DNA of 64,000 nucleotides. It comes from Moniliella sp. 'wahieum'. Its lineage: Eukaryota; Basidiomycota; Moniliellomycetes; Moniliellales; Moniliellaceae. Both the position numbers and the translations under genes were made by a program. The notes beneath the pieces were generated by a model. That model was not told the origin of the DNA. It saw nothing but the letters and a program-made list of their open reading frames with translations, and made no database searches. How positions within the stretch are numbered: position 1 is the first letter of the stretch; every line of letters starts with the position of its first letter. Shown one piece after another: positions 34,587 through 46,300 of the stretch. The stretch covers positions 1 through 64,000 of the forward strand of contig RSEE01000118.1 in the NCBI GenBank assembly GCA_003971905.1, written 5' to 3'.

Positions 34587-35905
34587 CACGTTCTCGTTTT
34601 TCCCTACTGTTGTTTGTTATTGAATACTGGTTTTCCCTTGGTCGCATCCATCCTCCTCTCTCCCCTTCTCTCTACGATGGCATGGACAAGACTCGATGAT
34701 GGATTTTTTTTGTTGACTGACGTTGACGGAAGGTCAACTCCACTGGGAGCGAATCATGGCATATGTATTTGGTTCTGAAGTCTCAGGTTTGATTTTTTTG
34801 CGTAGAAGGATAGCTTCTACGAGCGAAATACTTCTACGAGCGCCTTTCCGTCATTGACAGGGTGGGTGAGCGGAGGGGGGTTGGATAACCTGATGGGGGC
34901 GGTGCGCTGATGGATGAAGAGGGGGGGGAACTTATTGTTGCCAGACACCTTCATCGGGTTCACACTATTATAGCGGGGCTGGCCTGATAATGCGACCGAC
35001 AACTGCGCGCCCAGGGGCTATCTATGAGATCTAAGATGTACCTTTTTGAAATCTGATATGTGGCCGTGTGAGAGGTGGGTAACTAGGACAGCCACTAGTC
35101 ACTAGTGACGTCGTGAAGCGAGTGACCAGGTGAGTGACTGGTGATTAATTGGCGACGCTAGGGAAACAAGAAGCGGAAGCTTGAAGAAAATATCTTCCCA
35201 TTGCGTTCCTGAAGCTTGAAAGCAGATGGGGCTACCCACGCGCGTGCTAGATCCATCTCTGGGCGTGGTGGCGTTACCGGGGTTACCGATTACCATCAGG
35301 AAAACAGCGATGGGCGCCAAACCAAAAGCCAGGCGAGGGAAGTTGCATGGGCATGGGCATGGGCATGGCCATGGTCATGCGACTGAGTGTTGCAAGTGGG
35401 TTGCGCTGGCCCCTGCTGCCCCATCTTCGAGACGTCTTCGCCTGGCCAAAGTGGTGCGGTGACTGGCAGCGGCTTCCAGCTCAAGTGGTCAAGTGCCGCC
35501 CAAAACGCGCCGCTGGCTTGCCGGCACCGGTGTTGCCAATTTCAAATTTGTGCCGGGGGAGTGGGGCCAGCCTGGCCGACACTGCGCTGGGCGGCCGGCG
35601 CCGAAGGAGGCAGCAGCGCTGTGCTCTCCCGCCGTAGCTTCCGGCCGGCAGCACCCGGCACAGAGGCAGTGTGTGGCGCTGGTCACTGTGATCTGAGCCT
35701 GGTGCCAGCACCAAGTGAGACTGGGTTGTGTTATGTGGATGGGTGGGTGGGGTGTGTATGTACGATGGGATGGGGGCCGTTTGGAGCCGACGCTGGCCTC
35801 GAGCTGTCCTTGTGAGCCGCCTGTGCCTCCCTAGCACATATCCCCCCTCCCCCCCACCCACCCACTCCACCCGTTGCCCCACCACCACCATCTGCACCGG
35901 CACCC
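34587..35905. other. Intergenic region with short repeats
   Basis: No gene. It holds an actagtcactagtgac / gtgac-rich cluster (35,090-35,150), an AAGCTTGAA motif pair (35,176 and 35,211), and a GGGCAT hexamer repeat (35,346-35,380) that creates spurious His-Gly and Met-Gly frames. Confidence 0.45.
35346..35380. repeat. (GGGCAT)n short tandem repeat
   Basis: Four to five near-perfect hexamers (gcatgggcatgggcatgggc), decaying into ccatggtcatg. Confidence 0.8.
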
Positions 35906-37108
35906 ATGTCTTCCTTCCAGCACACCCACACCCACACCCACCCCGCCCCCACGTCGTCATCATTGGCGGGGCATCATTGGCGCGTCGATCCTGTACTTAC
36001 CGCCAAGCACCCCTACCGTCCGCCGGGAGCAAGGTGACCTTGGTCGAAGCCAGTTCGGAGCTGGCAGCTGCAGCCAGTGGCCGGTCTGGCGGGTTCTTGG
36101 CACGCGATTGGCACGGCTTTTCCACCACCTCATCCCTGGCGCGGTTGAGCTACCAGCTGCACCGCGACTTGGCCGACGAACTGCAAGGCGCAGAACGATG
36201 GGGCTATCGCGACGTGGAGACGCTGCAGGTCAACATTGACACCTCCAAGCATCGCTCCAAATGTCCGCGTGAGCTTACCTGGATCGACCCTAAATCGTCA
36301 CCTCGACCAAACACATGGGTGGCACCGGCTCCACCGCCCAGGTGATGCCCAAAGCCCTGGTGGAGTATATGGTGGAAGAAGCGTGTCGCCAGCCAGGGGT
36401 GCAATGCTACTGAGCACCAAGGCCACCAGCATCCTTCTCTCTGAGGAAGATGCGATTAAGGGCATTGTGCTCGAGACGTACGACCCGACGTACAAACCGC
36501 GGTCCCCTCGAGCTGGCGTGCGACCGCGTTGTGGTCGCTGCCGGTCCTTGGACCGGGGAGCTGTTTAAGAACATGATTCAGCCCACCATCTTGCTCTACC
36601 ACAGTAAAGTCGCGCGGAAGGGAAGGACGTGGGCGGGTCGAGGGGCATTCGATCGTGTTGCGCAGCACAAGGCCGACGACGGCGCATTGCCTCTTTACCG
36701 ACATGCGCTTTGGCGACACGGGCATTGTTGCTCGTGGGCCCGAGATTTACGCTCGCGCGGATGGCACGGTGTACATTTGCGGCGGGTCAGACAATGAGCC
36801 GCTTCCGGCGTTGGCGGACGACATTGGATACGAGCCACGCCAAACCAAGCGGCTCATGGAACAATCCGCATCATTGCCGCCGACAGTTTGGGGGATGGCG
36901 CGGTGCTGGAGGCGCAACATGCCTGCTATCTTCCTGCCGGCGCATTCCGAGGCCCGTTGATTGATGGGTTGCCGGAGCGTGGACTATACATTGCTGCCGG
37001 TCATACCTGCTGGGGCATCACCCTCGGCCCAGGAACAGGCAAGGTCATGGCCGAACTCATCTCGAAGGCAAGGCGCACAGTGCCGAGATTGGCGGCCTGC
37101 GGGCCTAG
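35906..37108 (+). CDS. FAD-dependent oxidoreductase (DAO / TDA3-like)
   Basis: The protein starts MSSFQHTHTHTH, then the FAD-binding Rossmann motif HVVIIGGGIIGAS, legible once one G is restored at about 35,970. VTLVEASSELAAAASGRSGGFLA follows, resembling Tda3 and related D-amino-acid-oxidase-fold proteins, where a KAGGFL-like block follows the dinucleotide site; then DWHGFS and LARLSYQLHRDLADEL. Later blocks are LACDRVVVAAGPWTGELF and, near the end, the second FAD contact GLYIAAGHTCWGITLGPGTGKVMAELI. The frame closes with AHSAEIGGLRA and TAG at 37,106. About 400 codons is normal for this family. Substrate unknown; yeast Tda3 has been linked to endosome-Golgi recycling, but that is family knowledge only. 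Confidence 0.8.
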
Positions 37109-39049
37109 TGATGCCGCCAAGCTATGCAGAGCGGGTCTCTGCCGTACAAGGGATTGTTGTGGAGGACTACAACAGAGTTAGCTTTAAGTTTCCACTGACT
37201 GGATCATGTCACAATGGCCGCCCTCCATATAAGCGGGCTGGGTGTCCACATGATATAAATTCAGATCCACAGAATCTTGTCAGGCAGTGTTGCGCGTTGG
37301 CCACATCGAACTAGCCGCTGTCACATGGCCCTCACTGAGTACTGACTGTTGAGACCTGGAGAGACTGATTACAGCACAGAGGGGAATGAAGTATCCAGCG
37401 GAAGTGGCATGGTTCGTGGAGAGAAGACACAAGGGGGAAGTGAACACTGGAGCGCAAGAAAGGGGCAGAAGCGAAGACAAGGCCTATAGTGGCCTCGTGC
37501 CAGCGCCGCCGAGGTTCCTCCTATAATAAGGAAAGCTGTAATGATCTCCACATATCGCAGTACCGCAGCAGAGAACGCCTTTTGTCTTACCGCAACGCAC
37601 GCCTTTTACCCGGGTATACCGTCTTCTTCCGCCTCCGTTCTCGCCTCTTCACAACATACTCCTCAGATTCGTTCCACCTCTGCGGCAAGGGACCAAAGTA
37701 GCGATAGAAGCGGTTGGACAAAACACCACATATCTCATGTGACGAGTGACTGTTGGATGTGCTTGACGAGGAGAACGGCTCTTGTTCTCTCTGGTATTGG
37801 TGTCTCGTTCGCGTCTGCATCCACATTCCCCTCCGGGCCTGTGCCCCAAGAGCACGTGTGCTCGCGAAGAAATGAAAACAAGACGATAACACCCTTTTTT
37901 ATCTCCCCACAGAGGGCCAGAGAGTGCGAATGGCATGCGTGCATCGGATGGTGTCGAGGCTGCAGCCGGCCGCAGGCGGCGTGGTACAGCATGTGATGAG
38001 CATGGTATCGGCCGAGTATTCTAGAGCTGGAGCCGTGCATTACAGAGGTGGTGCGCGTACCCGCAGCGGACAAGAAATACAAGGCTCCACAGGGACAGCG
38101 CTACCTACTGGCTGCGGAGAGGAGCGGATGGCTGTGTGAGTGGGATGACTCACTGCGGGCGGGGGCGTCGCATGGGGCGCAGTCCACCAACCCCCACAGT
38201 GGCTGAGGCCGTCGGGCATCGAGCATCCCAGCCCAGCCCAGCGCCTGTGTGTCCAGCAGCCGGCACACATCTGTCACACCCGCCCCACTTGGCCTGTCTG
38301 TCCCCCGTCCCCCGTCGTCCGTCCACCCCCGTTTGGGTTCGCTGCGGGCACCGGAATGGGCAACGGCAGTGCAATGGCCGTGGCCAGCACAGCGGCCATG
38401 CAGCGCAGAGCCCGCCGACGCATGCCTTGGCACCAGCACATCGTGTCCGTTCGTCTCTGCCGCAGCCTGCCGCTCTCGCGTGCTTTTGTGTGCGGAGTCG
38501 CAGCGACGGAGGCGGGCTGGCGGTGGGTGCTGCGTGCTGCTGCCAGATGGGCGCGTGGAGGTGAGGGTGGGCGGGCGCATGGCAGGCGCCTGCCCTGATC
38601 TGGTCTCAGAGCTGACCCGATCAGACCAGAGTCTCCGATCGCAGCCGCTGAAACCGGCGCTCAGGCCCCCAGCACCCAGCACCCAGAGCAGCACGCGCAA
38701 TGGCAGGGGGTGCGAGCCATGGATGGGCACTGGGGGAGGTGCTGTCGAGGAGCGCGGGTGCTGCGGCGCGTGTGCGCTGGTGAGCACGAGGCGCGTCGGG
38801 TGCCGCCCCTCTCGTCTGCCGAGCACACCCGTGCCCGCCCGTCGCAGCAGCCGCGCCAGCAGCCCAGGCACCCTACCCCTCTGCGGCTGCCGTTGGTGTC
38901 CGCAGCGTTTTCGCTGCGCCAAAAGTTTCACTCGCCTCGCCACGAACCGCTGCCCTGCCCGCTTCTCTTGCGCGTCGCGCTGGATAGCCGCCCCAGCCAT
39001 CCACCCCCAGCCCAGCGCCACCGCCTCCCTGCTGTCTCCGCCCCACGCC
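37109..39049. other. Intergenic region upstream of Zn2Cys6 factor
   Basis: 1.9 kb without a recognisable gene. A/T-richer DNA occurs at 37,240-37,640. Long open frames at 38,136-39,050 on both strands are Arg/Pro/Ser-rich shadows. The last ~300 bp are C-rich and grade into the start of the transcription factor gene, so the true start could lie further left. Confidence 0.35.
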
Positions 39050-42000
39050 ATGCCGTCGCCCCCCCTGCGCCCGCACCACCCCACCCCCACCCGCATCCGC
39101 ATCGTCTGCTCCCCCCCCCACCCGCCTCTGCCCCCCCCCCCGCCAGCGGCCACGACGACCACCCGCCACCACAGCCGCACCGCCATGCCCATCCTCGGCC
39201 CCAGCCCGCTGCCAGCGTTCCCGCGGCACCGCCCCCCGCCTCGGCAGCCACCGCCTCCTCTTCGTCCCTCGCCACCCCCGCGCTTGCGCCCGCCCAGCGC
39301 ATCGCGCTACAGCCGCAACGTGAGCCATGTCGGCGGCGCAAGACGAAATGTGATCGGATCCGGCCGTGTGCGTCGTGTGTGCTGCGCAGCACCACCGAAT
39401 TCTGCTACCTACCCGGACCGACCGCATCTGGCGGGTGCAAGCACTGCCGCTGCTGCCTCCACCTCGGCGCCGCAGCCACGTGCGGACGCTAGTGCGTCTC
39501 GCTCCCGCAAGCGCAAAGAACCCCTGCCGCAGGGCTATGCGCTCGACTCTCTCTCCGATATATCTGCCGCCTTGACCGGTGCGACGACGCGCGGTGCTTC
39601 GCTGGACGTCGATGCGGTTCGTGCCCAGCTGGAAGGGGTGCGGAGTACTCTGCATCGACTCGACTCGTTGCTTCAGTGGTGGAGCAACGGGATCGGGCCA
39701 AAGCGGCCCACCACCTCGATCCCAATCACGATCCCGACCACGAAAGTGATCCGGACGATCCTCTGCCCTCCCATGTGCGCGCGAGCAAAGAAGCATTGAC
39801 CAAGGATATATTTTACGATGTGGTTCGTATGGCGCGCGAGTCGCTGCATGTGGCGGCGGCTATGCAGCCTCCGACGGGCGAGATGGACATGGACGCCCCC
39901 ATGATGGTTCTCCGTTCGTCCCAGCAACCCACGCTGTTTTGACTCGGGCAGCTACCTCCCCCCCGAGGCCAACACGTTTCCCAATGTTCAAGGCGCCGTG
40001 TCGCCGGTTACGGGGTTTACCTCGGCTCCCACCGCCCGGCCGCCGCATCGGACGGGGAGGCCCGGCTCGGTGCGTCTCCTGCGCATCCCCCCGGTTTTGC
40101 CATGTGCTTGGAAAATGCAGACATGTGCGCGATGATGCGGGAGCGTTCGGTGACCTGGGCCGAGTTGGCCGATGTGCTACCGCCCTTGAGTGACTTTGAG
40201 CGGCGTTTGACGCGTACCGCCGGTGGATGGTGCGGTGGGGTTCATCCCGATGGGCGACCTGATGCGGGTGTGGCGTCACTTTGCCTATCCGCCCCAAGTC
40301 GAGTAAGCGGGATGCTGGTGCGGTCCCGCGTTCGGCGGTGGCGCTGTGTCTCTTGATCCTTGCCCTGGTTGGTATCTGATTCCGCCCGGGAGCGAGGTGG
40401 GGCCGTTTTCTGTGCCTCTGAAGGTCCAGCATCCCCGTCTCTACGCCCTGGCAATGGACTCTGCGATGGCCACTCTTCCTCTGCCTTTGCGCCCTTGGCG
40501 CGCCGACGGGGCAACACATGGTCCCGCGCTCAGGAGATCTCCTTCACGCGTGTGCTTGCCGACTTGCTGGCTGCCATGTACGCTTCGCTTCTGGTGCGCG
40601 TGACCTGCTGTGGAAAAAGTGGCGCCGGCTGCCGGCGTGGACAAGCGATCCATCTGTTTGACGAAAATCACGTTCGTGGCGCCACCTGACCGATATGCAG
40701 AAAGAGTTCCGTCGTCGTGCAGCGCACAAACTCGTGTTTATCGATCGTTGGGAGGCACTCCTGTTCCAGCGCGACTGGTCCGTCACACCAGCCTTGTTCA
40801 ATGTGCAACCGCCTGGTTGTGCAGGAGGACGCGTTTGACCCTGACACGGGGCTCTCTCTCTGAGCAATTTCTCCCCCCCAAGTCGGAATCCGATGCGTCG
40901 TCCGAAAGCGCGTGGGGTACCTTGTCTATACGGATGTGCTGGTTCAGCTCAGTCTACATTTGCGGTACGTTTTTACTTTTTATCCTCCTCCTCCTCCTCC
41001 TCCTCCTCCTCCTCCTCCTCCTCCTCCCCTCCTCCTCCTCCTCCTCCTGTCGTCGTTTCGAGGACTGAAGGCTAACATGCTTTGGATAGTGTGCTGCCCA
41101 CGTTACCACGCCAGGAAGCGGCGGAAAAACGCGGGCGTTGGACGCGTTGATTGCATATCTGTTTGAAGAGTATCTGGCGGCGGTAGGCTGTCTCAGGACA
41201 ACTGCTCGATTGGCGTCCGCCGCCCCCTCCAACAACGAATCTTCCTGGGCCCGAGCCCAGGAGGCGGAGAACGACTCTATCCGTGCGCTCAATGACCCGG
41301 TCCGGCTGGGCTTCATTGCCCATACGTGGTCCAATGCGTATACGCTGCGATCGATGCTGGCGCGTCCTTGGCTCGACGACCCGAATGCGCCGGAGGACCT
41401 ACGGGTTTGCGGCGCTGGTGCACGCGCGCAAAGTGCTCGAGATCATCCCGTTTGTTCGGCGATTACCAAGATCCGCGCATCTGCCGCATGCGGTATGGAA
41501 CCCCGATAACCTTTTGAGCGCGTCGATGATTTGCCGTGCCGTTTCTCTCGCCGAATGCGATGGCTCGGCGGCGCCAGGCTCGGCGAGCAGTTGGGGGCGC
41601 ACCGTGGCCTTCAGGGGTTTGGACTGGTTTGCATCCAAGATCTTTGACACGCTGCAATTTTGAAGAGCTGGGCTCGCAGGGCAATCGTTCGGCGCAGGTG
41701 TGCCAGTTACTGCTGCATGGACTATGCAACCAACGCAAGGAGCTACGGCAACGGTACCTCTCTTCGCGTCTGGGGCGGGCGCGTCTGGAGCGCATTGCGC
41801 CCGGTCGTCCCCCGGCCTCAGGCGCGGGCGAACCATCCCACTCGTCATCGCGTCCCTCGTCGCGCCCCGCGCGGGCCTAGCTCCAGCTCGCCCGAGGCGG
41901 ACGAGCAGGACCTAGAGCCAGTTTGGTCGCCGATCCGGTCGTTGCGCTGTTCAAACTTTCCAGCCGATTGATATTTCGGGCGGGCGGGGGCGGCGGGAGG

Positions 42001-42955
42001 AAACCCACTCTGTCGCCGCCAGCGACGTCGACGCAGCGTACCAGTCCGCAAGAGACGGCGGATCGCCACATGCCTCATCGTCGACCAAGGCCCCCTCGCC
42101 CCGTTCGGAGCGTGTGCTGCGAACGGGAGCACGATGTGGACCTTGCCCGCGCGGGCTGGTGGATCGTCCGAGACCGCCAGGGTCCCCGAAGTAGCCGAGA
42201 GACCGGATGCGTCGACTTGACCGCATCGGGTGCGACCGAGACGAGCATCCTTCGCTTGCCTCCCTCTACCCCCCACCCGCCCAACCCGTTCGACCCCGCT
42301 GCCGATGGGATCTGCTGTCGAGTGCGACGGCCGCGTGCGCAGGCGATGCTGGCGTACCCGTTTGGAGCAGTGGCGTAGCGCCGGCTCGGTCGAGTATGGG
42401 CCGTGGCTCAACGCCTCAGGCTCCACGCCCAGTTCGGCCCGACCCCCCGGCACGGCCTGGCCGCCGTTCGGAATGGAGGGGGCGAGCTGGCCGACGGGCT
42501 GGCCAAGGACGCACCTGGCATGGCGGGGGGCAGCGTGGTGCTCCCGCCCCGACCTGTGGTTGCAGGCCGCGCTGGGCATCCCAGCCGAAGCCATGGTCTC
42601 CTCTCATCTCGGCGCCGGCAGCGCCACTGCCGGTGCCCGCCGCGTCAGCGACCCGTTCCGCCTGGGCTGCGGCCTGTTTCAGCGTCGACTGCGTGGCCGG
42701 GGGCGGGGAGAGGGCACGCCTGGCTGGGTTCGCTGCTTCTGCTTCCGCTTCTGCTTCTGCTGCTGCTTCTGCTGGGCCGCTCGACGCGGGGCTGTCGCCG
42801 CTGCCGCGCCTGCCGGACTACCTGACTGGCATGCCTGTGGCGCCGCCTGGCCCGGAGCGGACGCGGACCGGGAGGCGACGCCGCCCACGCCGTCGCGCTC
42901 GTCGCTCAACGACCTGCTCGCCTCGCTCACGTCGCACTGGAGAGCAAGGGTGTGA
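39050..42955 (+). CDS. Zn2Cys6 (Gal4-type) fungal transcription factor, frameshifted
   Basis: The DNA-binding module reads PCRRRKTKCDRIRPCASC and then CYLPG, the Zn(2)-Cys(6) pattern, at about 39,325-39,410. The first of the six Cys positions appears as Arg (REPC). A basic, Ser/Ala-rich linker follows (SRSRKRKEPLPQGY), then a short predicted helical stretch (VRAQLEGVRSTLHRLDSLL) in the usual dimerisation place. The remainder is a typical all-helical fungal regulator middle region: SDFERRLTRT, FRRRAAHKLVFIDRWEALL, ALIAYLFEEYLAAV, IRALNDPVRLGFIAHTWSN. An intron at 40,965-41,089 (GTACGT, CTAAC, TAG) contains a TCC microsatellite. The C-terminus has LNDLLASLTSHW before TGA. The start is uncertain: MPSPPL at 39,050 needs a frame change within C-runs, and 39,186 is an alternative. 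Target genes unknown. Confidence 0.75.
40983..41048. repeat. (TCC)n microsatellite inside an intron
   Basis: About 22 trinucleotide units with one interruption, between the donor at 40,965 and the branch site near 41,072. It forms the intron's polypyrimidine tract. Confidence 0.95.
42731..42773. repeat. (TTCTGC)n-like repeat in coding sequence
   Basis: Imperfect hexamer repeat (tgcttctgcttccgcttctg) inside the transcription factor C-terminal region. Depending on frame it encodes Ala-Ser or Cys-Phe repeats; the Ala-Ser reading (FAASASASASAAASA) is the more plausible. Confidence 0.7.
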
Positions 42956-43359
42956 GCGGGGAGGGGGGGCACTAGTCACTACTCTGCATGTCGAGCAAAG
43001 CAAAGAAGCAGGCGGTTTTGAAGTATAGCATGTCCATATTTTAGTAGAGTACTGTCTGGGTGCGTGTCCGCAGGTCACGTGCCCACCTGTGATCGGCCAC
43101 CAGGCCCCGACGCCGCCCCGCCGGGACACTGCGCCCGTGCCGCGCCCCAGCCGGCGCCGCTGTGCCCCGCAAGACGGCAGCACACGCACACGGCGGCGGG
43201 GGGCAGTGTGGCGGGGCGGTGTGTGGGATGGCCGGGTGCCTGGGCTTAGCTTTGGCCGCGTGGGGTTGCCCCCGCCGCTCCCACTCGGCCCCGCGTTGTG
43301 TCTGCCCGCGGCGGCTGCTCGCCACCACCACCACCACCCCACCACCACCATCACCCGCC
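42956..43359. other. Promoter-containing spacer between transcription factor and SEC3
   Basis: About 400 bp. Contains an actagtcacta word at 42,972. G+C-rich with no TATA recognised; CCA repeats directly precede the SEC3 ATG. Confidence 0.4.
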
Positions 43360-46300
43360 ATGCGCGCCGCACTCGCTGCGGCCGTCGCCGCCGCCCTCCC
43401 CTCCCACCGCCCCATCGCCCATGTCGCCGGCCGAGACGACCACAACAAGCCCGCGTCCTCCTCCTCGCCCAGGCCCTCCCTGGCGGTGAGCACGAGCAGG
43501 AGCAGGAGCAGGCGCCCGCCGACCCATGGGTCCTTCTCAAGGCCAAGAAGCACCACGGCGCCTACACCGTTGGCGCACCTGCCTCCCTCGCAACGCTTGT
43601 GGCTGTCGAGCACGAGTCGGTTCGTGCCTGCTCCCCCCCCCCCGCTCTCCCGCTCGTGCTGCTCCCGCTGACTCGTCCCGATGCACCGCCTCTCGCCCTG
43701 CCTAGCCCACCGCCTTCCTCCTCATCTTTGATACGAACCAGAGCACGCTCGGCTGGTCCGCCGACGATCCAGGCGAGGCAGAGACGTTTGTTGCTGCGCT
43801 GGCCGAGTGTGTGCTGGGCGCTGATCTCCTCCGCCTTCGCCTACGTCCGTGCCTGCATCCAGCAGCAACCCGCCGCACTTTAACCCTGCGCTGGAACGTG
43901 CACCCCATGATAGTCCCTCGTCCGATGCGCCCTCGGCCTCGACAGTCGTCACTGAGCCCGACGCTGCGCCGCCCGCGCGCACCAAACCTTCTTCCTCCCG
44001 TCCTGCCCCCCCGCCCTCGCCGCCTGACCCAGACAGCGAGTGGGCCGAGCCCTTAGACTCGGCGCGTGCCTTCCCGTCACCCCCCTCGCTCTCGTTCGGC
44101 CGTGGAGCCCCTCCCCACCTCCCCTCTGGCCCTGTGGACACCGACGACCGACGCCGACCACGGCGCGCGTCGTCCGTGCTCGCTGCGCCCGAGCAGCCAG
44201 AGCAGCAGCCCGCTCCCTCCCGCTCCGCCACGCTGCCGCCGCCGAAAAAGCTTGCGTCATCGCCTCGCTCTCCCACCCGAGGGAAAAGGAAAGCAAAGAA
44301 AGAAAAGGTGCAGGAAGAGGATGCGGCCACGCCTCGTCCTCGACCTTCTCTGCATCAATCTGATGCGCGCCGCTCTGAGCGCAGCACCTCGGCTGCTCTT
44401 GCCCAGAGCCGCCGCGCACGACGAGCCGCCGGGGTTTTCCGTTGAGGATGGGCTGCAGCCCCCCGACCCACCTCCCTTTGTTCGGGCGGCAGAATGGGCC
44501 GAGGAGGAAGAAGAGGCAGATGCCGTGTCGGAAGTGAATGCTACACTCCGCGTGGCCGAAGAACAACAGCGCCTGCCGCCGCGTCCGCTGGCCGCACTCT
44601 TCGCGACCAACGTGGGTCAAGGCCCGATCGAAACCCATGCCAGTGGGAAACGCAAGCGGCGGAGGAACCCAAAACGATTCGATCCACGCGTGTTTGAGCA
44701 AACGTTGTTACAAGGCACCCTACGCCACGCTCGATGCAGCAGTCAAAGCTGTTCAGAGCAAAGCGAAGGCCAAGTCAGCCCGTGCTCGACGAGTCAAAAT
44801 GCAGGGCGCAGCCGCTCGCGCCGCTCCGGTTCAGCCCGCGCCACAGACAGAGGAGGAGGACGAAGCTGCGTGGGCAGAAGCGGAGCAGCTCCTGTCCACG
44901 ATTGGCTATGGCCTCAGTGCCTCGACTGAGGAGCGGGGTACGGTGCGGGGGGCGATGTGATTGGGGCCACGTTGCAGGCCGAGCTGGCCGCGGCCGAGGG
45001 GGGGTTTCGAGTGGGCTTGCTGGCACCGTTGGCGGTACGTCCCGCCAGCCTTGGCGTGCGATGCGACCTCCTGCGCCTCAGCCTGCCACGATGCAAGGCC
45101 GCATCCTCTCCCATCTCCGGCGGCTGGGCGGGTGGGAGGAGGAGACGGAAGCAGAAGGACCCACCTGGGCCCTCGTCGCAAGAGAAGAGAGGAGCAGAGT
45201 ATGGGATTTTCGACTCGAGAGAGGTAGACGAGCTGCTGGATGGGGTGGAGGAGGCCTTGTTCCACCTCGAGCATTTGGGCGGGATGCTGGATTCGGCGCA
45301 GGATGGCATGCTGGCTGCCGCACCGGATGTCGTGGCGATTCGCAAAAAGCGGCACGGCGAACAACTGGCAGCGTCGAATGCGCAAGCGCTCGCGCGGGAA
45401 CTGGACCATTTCCTCACCCAAGCCGACGACTGGTCGCTCCCACCTCGGCGTGCCCCGGCTCAGAGTCGACTTGGCTCGCGCGTCGTGTCCCTTGGCACCT
45501 ACGCTCCCCGGCCTGAGCCTGACGTTCGCACCCGGCGCAGTATGGATGTTTCGCGCCTGCATGCGCGCAAGAGCATGGACGTGGGTCGGATGGATGCGCG
45601 GCGGAACATGGATGGAAACCGGAGGGACGCGCGGCGCAGTATGGACGTTGGTCGATTTGCGCTGCGGCGCAGCATGGATGTGGGCCGGATGGACACGCGA
45701 CGGAGCATGGACGTTGTTCGCCCCAGTCTGCGTCCGAGCAAGAGTGTGGATGCTGATCTATGGGACTCGGACCCTCGCCGCGGCGTATCTGGGGACGATG
45801 ATGCAAAGGGAGTCAGGGGGCCAATGCCTCTTCGCTGGACTCTCGCCGACGCCAAAGCATGGACGTTGCTCCCCTTTTCCCTCCTGCCCGCGCGCTCTCG
45901 AGCTTGAGCGGGCGTGTGCCTGCCGCGCAGGCCCATGGTTCATCCCGGTCGGGCGGAGCGGCTGCAATGGAGACGCTTCTCTCCACCCCTTGACAGCACA
46001 GGGTGACCATGTGGCTACGTTGGAGGCGGCCGCAACGGAAGTGTACAAGCGCTACTTGACCTCGTCGGACCCCGAGCACTTGAGACGGCAGCCCGGTTTG
46101 CGGCCAAGTTCCTCACCTTTACTCAGCAGATGCGCGGTGGCCGTGTCGAGGCCTACCACGGCCTCGGTTTCCCCCTCTGCATCCTCCCCTTCCTTGGCCG
46201 CGACGCAACCAGGCCCGCCTCAAGGGTTGGCCTTGGCCAAGTCGATCGAGACGGCGCTGGAGCAGTATTGCGGCCTGGTCTTGTTTGTCCGGGAGATGGC

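Noticed and set aside
35226-35484. His-Gly repeat metal-binding peptide
   Set aside because: Arises from the GGGCAT tandem repeat. No conserved start, and the opposite strand is equally open.
38101-39192. 363-codon minus-strand frame opposite the transcription factor leader
   Set aside because: Low-complexity Arg/Gly/Ser translation with no motif; the plus strand leads into a clear Zn2Cys6 module.
40977-41060. Poly-Leu / poly-Pro / poly-Arg protein segments
   Set aside because: They are translations of the TCC microsatellite inside an intron with good splice signals.
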